Position numbers and translations under genes: made by a program. DNA of 7,686 nt from Nitrospirota bacterium (lineage in GTDB: Bacteria; Nitrospirota; Thermodesulfovibrionia; Thermodesulfovibrionales; JdFR-88), in contig JAJYJB010000098.1 of NCBI GenBank assembly GCA_021789735.1, forward strand, positions 1 to 7,686. Reading direction: 5' to 3'. Below, in pieces: positions 1-7,686 of this stretch (position 1 is its first letter; each line of letters begins with the position of its first letter). The notes below the pieces were generated by a model. The model made no database searches. It was not told the DNA's origin and worked only from the letters and a program-made list of their open reading frames with translations.

Positions 1-5816
<5,816 letters not shown>

Positions 5817-5820
5817 GCTT

Positions 5821-5826
5821 CTCCTT
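5821..5826 (-). promoter_or_regulatory. rpoB ribosome binding site
   Basis: AAGGAG on the coding strand, 4 nt before the rpoB ATG. It supports MARILRDRQ as the true N-terminus. Confidence 0.8.
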
Positions 5827-5860
5827 AGCTTGCTCTATATTTTCTGAAAAATTTATATGT

Positions 5861-5905
5861 GAGGGGGGTTTTATATTCCTTCTGAATTAAAGAAAAACCC
5901 CCCTC
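5861..5905 (-). terminator. Strong hairpin in the rplL-rpoB spacer; attenuator or RNA-processing site
   Basis: GAGGGGGGTTTT (5905-5894) and AAAACCCCCCTC (5872-5861) form a perfect 12-bp stem with a 21-nt loop; inside the loop TTCT and AGAA can add 4 bp. A run of five U lies about 9 nt beyond the stem (5851-5847), not directly after it, so complete termination is not expected. That suits a site that must let some transcription into rpoB. In E. coli the same spacer holds a partial attenuator and an RNase III cleavage site; that function here is inferred from position and shape. Confidence 0.7.
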
Positions 5906-5951
5906 TCCAAAAACTAAAACCGGTTGCCCGTGAAAAAAGATAAAGTTAAAT

Positions 5952-6332
5952 CTATTTCACTTCCACCGAAGCGCCCTGCTCTTCGAGTTTGGCCTTCATG
6001 TTGGCCGCCTCTTCCTTGGACACACCGGTCTTGACCGGTTTGGGCGCGGTATCGACAAGCTCTTTCGCTTCCTTAAGGCCAAGCCCGGTAAGCTCTCTTA
6101 CCACTTTTATGACCTGGATCTTCTTGTCACCAGCGGAGGAAAGCATAACGTCAAAGCTCGTCTTTTCCTCTTCCGCGGGCGCTGCTGCTGCTCCAGCCGG
6201 CGCTGCTGCGACCGCCACGGGCGCTGCTGCGGTTACCCCGTAACGCTCCTCGAACTCCTTTATGAACTTGGACATCTCAAGGATCGTCATATTGTCTATA
6301 AACCCGAAAACTTCTTCCTTGCTGATCGCCAT
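5952..6332 (-). CDS. rplL: 50S ribosomal protein L7/L12 (bL12), complete
   Basis: L7/L12 is the multicopy stalk protein that recruits translation GTPases. The product is 126 aa, the usual length. Seen: an N-terminal dimerisation and L10-binding domain, residues 1-34 ([19 protein letters not shown]); an Ala/Pro hinge, 35-55, built of three 7-residue units; and a C-terminal factor-binding domain, about 57-126, with [24 protein letters not shown] and [24 protein letters not shown], both typical of the family. ATG at 6332 is the only sensible start because an in-frame TAA lies 9 bases upstream. A strong AGGAGG sits 12 nt before it, farther than usual. The gene lies 59 nt after rplJ, so L10 and L12 are made from one message. 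It needs far more expression than L10 (family knowledge), which fits its own strong ribosome binding site. Confidence 0.98.
   Translation of the reverse strand: MAISKEEVFGFIDNMTILEMSKFIKEFEERYGVTAAAPVAVAAAPAGAAAAPAEEEKTSFDVMLSSAGDKKIQVIKVVRELTGLGLKEAKELVDTAPKPVKTGVSKEEAANMKAKLEEQGASVEVK
6168..6230 (-). repeat. Three 21-bp tandem units encoding the L7/L12 hinge
   Basis: The 11-base string GCAGCAGCGCC (coding strand) occurs three times at exactly 21-bp spacing, ending at 6230, 6209 and 6188. The protein reads [21 protein letters not shown] (residues 35-55). The hinge therefore seems to have grown by in-frame duplication of a 7-residue unit. Ala/Pro hinges are normal in this family. Confidence 0.75.
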
Positions 6333-6343
6333 TTCCCTTAAAA

Positions 6344-6350
6344 TCCTCCT
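6344..6350 (-). promoter_or_regulatory. rplL ribosome binding site, widely spaced
   Basis: AGGAGGA on the coding strand ends 11 nt before the rplL ATG, a near-perfect anti-16S match at longer than usual spacing. A second weak purine run, AAGGGAA, sits directly before the ATG. An in-frame TAA between them rules out an upstream start. Confidence 0.65.
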
Positions 6351-6391
6351 TTATCAATCTTCAATTAAATTTTATTTTTCCTTTTTTCTTT

Positions 6392-6922
6392 TCAGGCTGC
6401 CTGCTCTTTTTCCTTCTTCGCCAAAAGAGCGCTAAACGCGTGTCCCATGCTTGCAACCGTCGCGTTCAGAGCGCCTGCCATCTTTGACGCGGGCGCGGAA
6501 AACGCGCCAGCCATCATGGACAGCAGCACCGGCCGCGTTGGAAGAGACGCAATGGACTTGAGCTCCGCAGCGTCCACCAGCTGGCCTTCAACAACCGCCG
6601 CCATGGGCTTCAGCTTCTCGTTCTTTGCCGAGTACCTGATTATGCCCTTCGCCACCGCAATCGGGTCTTCATACCCGATAGCCAGGCCTACCGGGCCCTC
6701 GAACTTATCCTTGGCGCAGGCCATTGGAGTTCCTTCAGAGGCTATCCGGGCCAAAGTGTTCTTTACGATCTTGAAGCTTACCCCGTCAGCCCTCAGAGCC
6801 CCTCTCAGGTCGGTCAACTCCGCCACCGTCATCCCGCTGTACTGGGCGATGACAGCGCCCTTGACCCGGCCGAAATTTTCCTTAAGCTCTTCGAGCGCTT
6901 TTTGCTTCTCGCTTTTGTTCAT
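6392..6922 (-). CDS. rplJ: 50S ribosomal protein L10 (uL10), complete
   Basis: L10 anchors L7/L12 dimers at the base of the ribosomal stalk and, with them, represses its own message in E. coli. The product is 176 aa (E. coli 165). Seen: MNKSEKQKALEELKENFGRVKG at the N-terminus; the conserved YSGMTVAELTDLR at 28-40; FKIVKNTLARIA at 50-61; GPVGLAIGYEDPIAVAKGI at 76-94; LPTRPVLLSMMAGAFSAPASKM from 127; and a C-terminal helix, about 150-172, that should carry the L12 dimers. I chose the ATG at 6922 because AGGAGG stands 3 nt upstream and the protein then begins as the family does. A longer reading from a TTG at 6955 would add 11 residues (starting FSPGLWERRN), place the binding site inside the gene and has none of its own. 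The gene lies 187 nt after rplA, and that space is a regulatory leader. Confidence 0.97.
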   Translation of the reverse strand: MNKSEKQKALEELKENFGRVKGAVIAQYSGMTVAELTDLRGALRADGVSFKIVKNTLARIASEGTPMACAKDKFEGPVGLAIGYEDPIAVAKGIIRYSAKNEKLKPMAAVVEGQLVDAAELKSIASLPTRPVLLSMMAGAFSAPASKMAGALNATVASMGHAFSALLAKKEKEQAA

Positions 6923-6923
6923 A

Positions 6924-6951
6924 TTCCTCCTTTCCCAGAGACCAGGAGAAA
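6924..6951 (-). promoter_or_regulatory. rplJ ribosome binding site inside a possible sequestering hairpin
   Basis: The Shine-Dalgarno sequence AGGAGG (6931-6926) lies 3 nt before the rplJ ATG. The upstream stretch TTTCTCCT (6951-6944) pairs with AGGAGGAA (6931-6924) over 8 positions, 7 Watson-Crick and one G-U, around a 12-nt loop. This would hide the whole ribosome binding site. It lies just downstream of the L10 leader, so it is a reasonable candidate for the off state of L10 autoregulation. The pairing is seen in the sequence; the regulatory use is inference. Confidence 0.5.
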
Positions 6952-6977
6952 ACAAAAAATTAAAGATCTTTTGTTTT
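6949..6977 (-). promoter_or_regulatory. AT-rich hairpin between L10 leader and rplJ ribosome binding site
   Basis: AAAACAAAA (6977-6969) is perfectly complementary to TTTTGTTTT (6957-6949), with an 11-nt loop. The stem has one G-C pair, so it is weak alone. Its 3' arm shares bases 6949-6951 with the stem that can cover the rplJ ribosome binding site, so the two helices would compete at that edge. It may instead be simple AT-rich spacer; I assign no proven function. Confidence 0.3.
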
Positions 6978-6979
6978 TT

Positions 6980-7082
6980 GTCTCGGCAGGCAGCCGCTTC
7001 AGCAAAACCCGCTGAAAGGGCATACCCTTCCCGCGGGAGCGGCCATTAAGAACTTAAAATTCGCTCACCTGCTGTCTCTGAC
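6980..7082 (-). ncRNA. L10 leader (autogenous control element of the rplJ-rplL message)
   Basis: This is the 5' structured region that binds the L10-L12 complex and shuts off rplJL translation in many bacteria. The conserved core is present: GTCAGAGACAGCAGG (7082-7068) faces CCTGCCGAGAC (6990-6980). GCAGG pairs with CCTGC, and outside it GUC pairs with GAC across an unpaired purine-rich kink, as in the known motif. Inside, TTAAGTTCTTAATGG resembles the conserved UUAA-bearing arm. Three more helices are perfect: GCCGCT (7043-7038) with AGCGGC (6998-6993); AAGGG (7029-7025) with CCCTT (7020-7016), loop TATG; and TCAGC (7015-7011) with GCTGA (7003-6999). Position between rplA and rplJ is the expected one. 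The fold is by eye. Confidence 0.88.
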
Positions 7083-7092
7083 AGATATAAAT

Positions 7093-7110
7093 GACAGGCA
7101 AAAGCCCGTC
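7093..7110 (-). terminator. Hairpin starting at the rplA stop codon; weak terminator or attenuator candidate
   Basis: GACGGGC (7110-7104) pairs with GCCTGTC (7099-7093) over 7 positions, with one G-U pair and a UUUU loop. The first G is the last base of the rplA TAG stop. It is followed by ATTTATATC rather than a clean run of U, so strong termination is unlikely. Partial attenuation, 3'-end protection or processing between rplA and rplJ are alternatives. Confidence 0.4.
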
Positions 7111-7686
7111 TACTGCTTTCCAACCGCCGATACGTCCACCTTCACCCCAGGCCCCATGGTCGAAGTGATGGCTATCTTCTTCAGGTACTTGCCTTTCGAT
7201 GTCGATGGTTTGGCCTTTACCAGCGAATCTATGGCGGTCATGGTGTTTTCCGCCAGAGCATCCTCGCTGAAAGACGCCTTTCCGACGATCATATGGATGT
7301 TGCCCGCCTTGTCCACCTTGAAATCGGACTTGCCGGTCTTGATGTCCTTCACCGCCTTGGCCACGTCGAAGGTGACCGTTCCCATCTTCGGGTTGGGCAT
7401 GAGCCCCCTTGGACCGAGCAGTTTTCCAAGCTTGCCTACAAGCCCCATCACATCGGGGGTGGCAACCGCCGTGTCGAACTGGAACCAGCCCTGCTGTATC
7501 TTTTCAACCAGGTCTTCGGCCCCGACAACGTCGGCGCCCGCATCGCGGGCCTCCTTCTCCTTTTCACCCTTTGCAAAAACGACCACGCGGACGGTCTTTC
7601 CTATCCCGTGGGGCAGGAGGACGGCGCCCCTCACCATCTGATCGCTCTTCTTTGGATCAACCCGGCCCCCACCGAGATCTACACGG
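7110..7686 (-). CDS. rplA: 50S ribosomal protein L1 (uL1), C-terminal part; 5' end missing and last bases probably adapter
   Basis: L1 forms the mobile stalk at the E site that helps release deacylated tRNA; in E. coli it also represses the L11-L1 message. Seen: [29 protein letters not shown], the classic L1 core; [58 protein letters not shown]; and the C-terminal [28 protein letters not shown] before TAG. The first roughly 50 residues of a 230-residue protein are absent. A Met at 7637 is internal, not the start, since SDQMVRG is conserved on both sides of it. Upstream of the conserved VDP (codons 7653-7661) the frame reads RVDLGGGR, where L1 normally has hydrophobic residues ending in Leu-Gly. 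Those bases match an Illumina oligonucleotide, so trustworthy coding ends near 7661. The gene should be preceded by rplK outside the window (inference from the usual order). Confidence 0.96.
   Translation of the reverse strand, partial: RVDLGGGRVDPKKSDQMVRGAVLLPHGIGKTVRVVVFAKGEKEKEARDAGADVVGAEDLVEKIQQGWFQFDTAVATPDVMGLVGKLGKLLGPRGLMPNPKMGTVTFDVAKAVKDIKTGKSDFKVDKAGNIHMIVGKASFSEDALAENTMTAIDSLVKAKPSTSKGKYLKKIAITSTMGPGVKVDVSAVGKQ
7663..7684. other. Probable Illumina P5 adapter remnant at the contig edge
   Basis: On the plus strand the 16 bases CCACCGAGATCTACAC (7669-7684) match the Illumina P5 oligonucleotide exactly. Extending back to 7663 adds CGGC, also matching, with two mismatches between, giving 20 of 22. 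The L1 protein loses its conserved sequence at this same point. I read these bases as non-genomic. The match rests on recall of the published adapter sequence. Confidence 0.82.

Noticed and set aside
5866..5884. A TATAAA box in the rplL-rpoB spacer as an rpoB promoter
   Set aside because: No acceptable -35 box at 16-18 bp upstream, and the bases are part of the hairpin loop and stem.
6333..6391. A terminator in the rplJ-rplL spacer
   Set aside because: The spacer is A-rich on the coding strand and I found no stem; it seems to hold only the rplL ribosome binding site.
6923..6955. An 11-residue N-terminal extension of L10 starting at TTG 6955
   Set aside because: It lacks a ribosome binding site, would translate through the real AGGAGG, and its residues do not resemble L10. 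The ATG at 6922 fits the family.
7084..7112. A possible promoter before the L10 leader (TAGACG, 17 bp, TATATC)
   Set aside because: Each box matches only 4 of 6 consensus bases, and the spacer coincides with the hairpin after rplA. An rplJ promoter here is plausible from E. coli but not supported by this sequence alone.
7110..7637. A 175-residue L1 starting at ATG 7637
   Set aside because: The conserved L1 sequence VDPKKSDQ continues upstream of this Met in the same frame, so it is an internal residue of a truncated gene.

Overview
The window holds part of the bacterial ribosomal-protein/RNA-polymerase cluster, all on the minus strand. In transcription order (right to left) the genes are rplA (L1, 5' end missing), rplJ (L10), rplL (L7/L12), rpoB (RNA polymerase beta) and rpoC (beta', 3' part missing). 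This is a housekeeping region. I found no mobile element, CRISPR array, tRNA, defence gene or unfamiliar protein, and no undescribed system.

Organism: a bacterium, probably a Gram-negative lineage. RpoB (1307 aa) carries both lineage-specific insertions found in the E. coli beta subunit (about residues 228-350 and 945-1050), and its catalytic residues can be numbered directly against E. coli. The sequences resemble deltaproteobacterial or Nitrospirota-type proteins by eye, but I cannot place the phylum without a search. Base composition is moderately GC-rich and even across the genes, with AT-rich spacers.

Layout: 1-1884 is rpoC (first 628 codons, through the catalytic NADFDGDQM). 1885-1892 is an 8-nt spacer. 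1893-5816 is rpoB. 5817-5951 is a 135-nt spacer with a 12-bp perfect hairpin, at the place where E. coli has an attenuator and RNase III site. 5952-6332 is rplL. 6333-6391 is an A-rich spacer (on the coding strand) carrying the rplL ribosome binding site. 6392-6922 is rplJ. 6923-7109 is a 187-nt leader with an L10-leader RNA and a hairpin that can cover the rplJ ribosome binding site. 7110 to about 7661 is rplA.

How the parts work together: L10 and L7/L12 form the ribosomal stalk, L1 the opposite stalk, and RpoB/RpoC the catalytic core of RNA polymerase. The L10 leader is the known target for autogenous control by the L10-L12 complex. The hairpin before rpoB probably tunes polymerase output relative to the more abundant ribosomal proteins.

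The right edge is suspect. Bases 7663-7684 match the Illumina P5 oligonucleotide at 20 of 22 positions, exactly where the L1 protein stops looking like L1. I read this as a sequencing or assembly artefact at a contig end.
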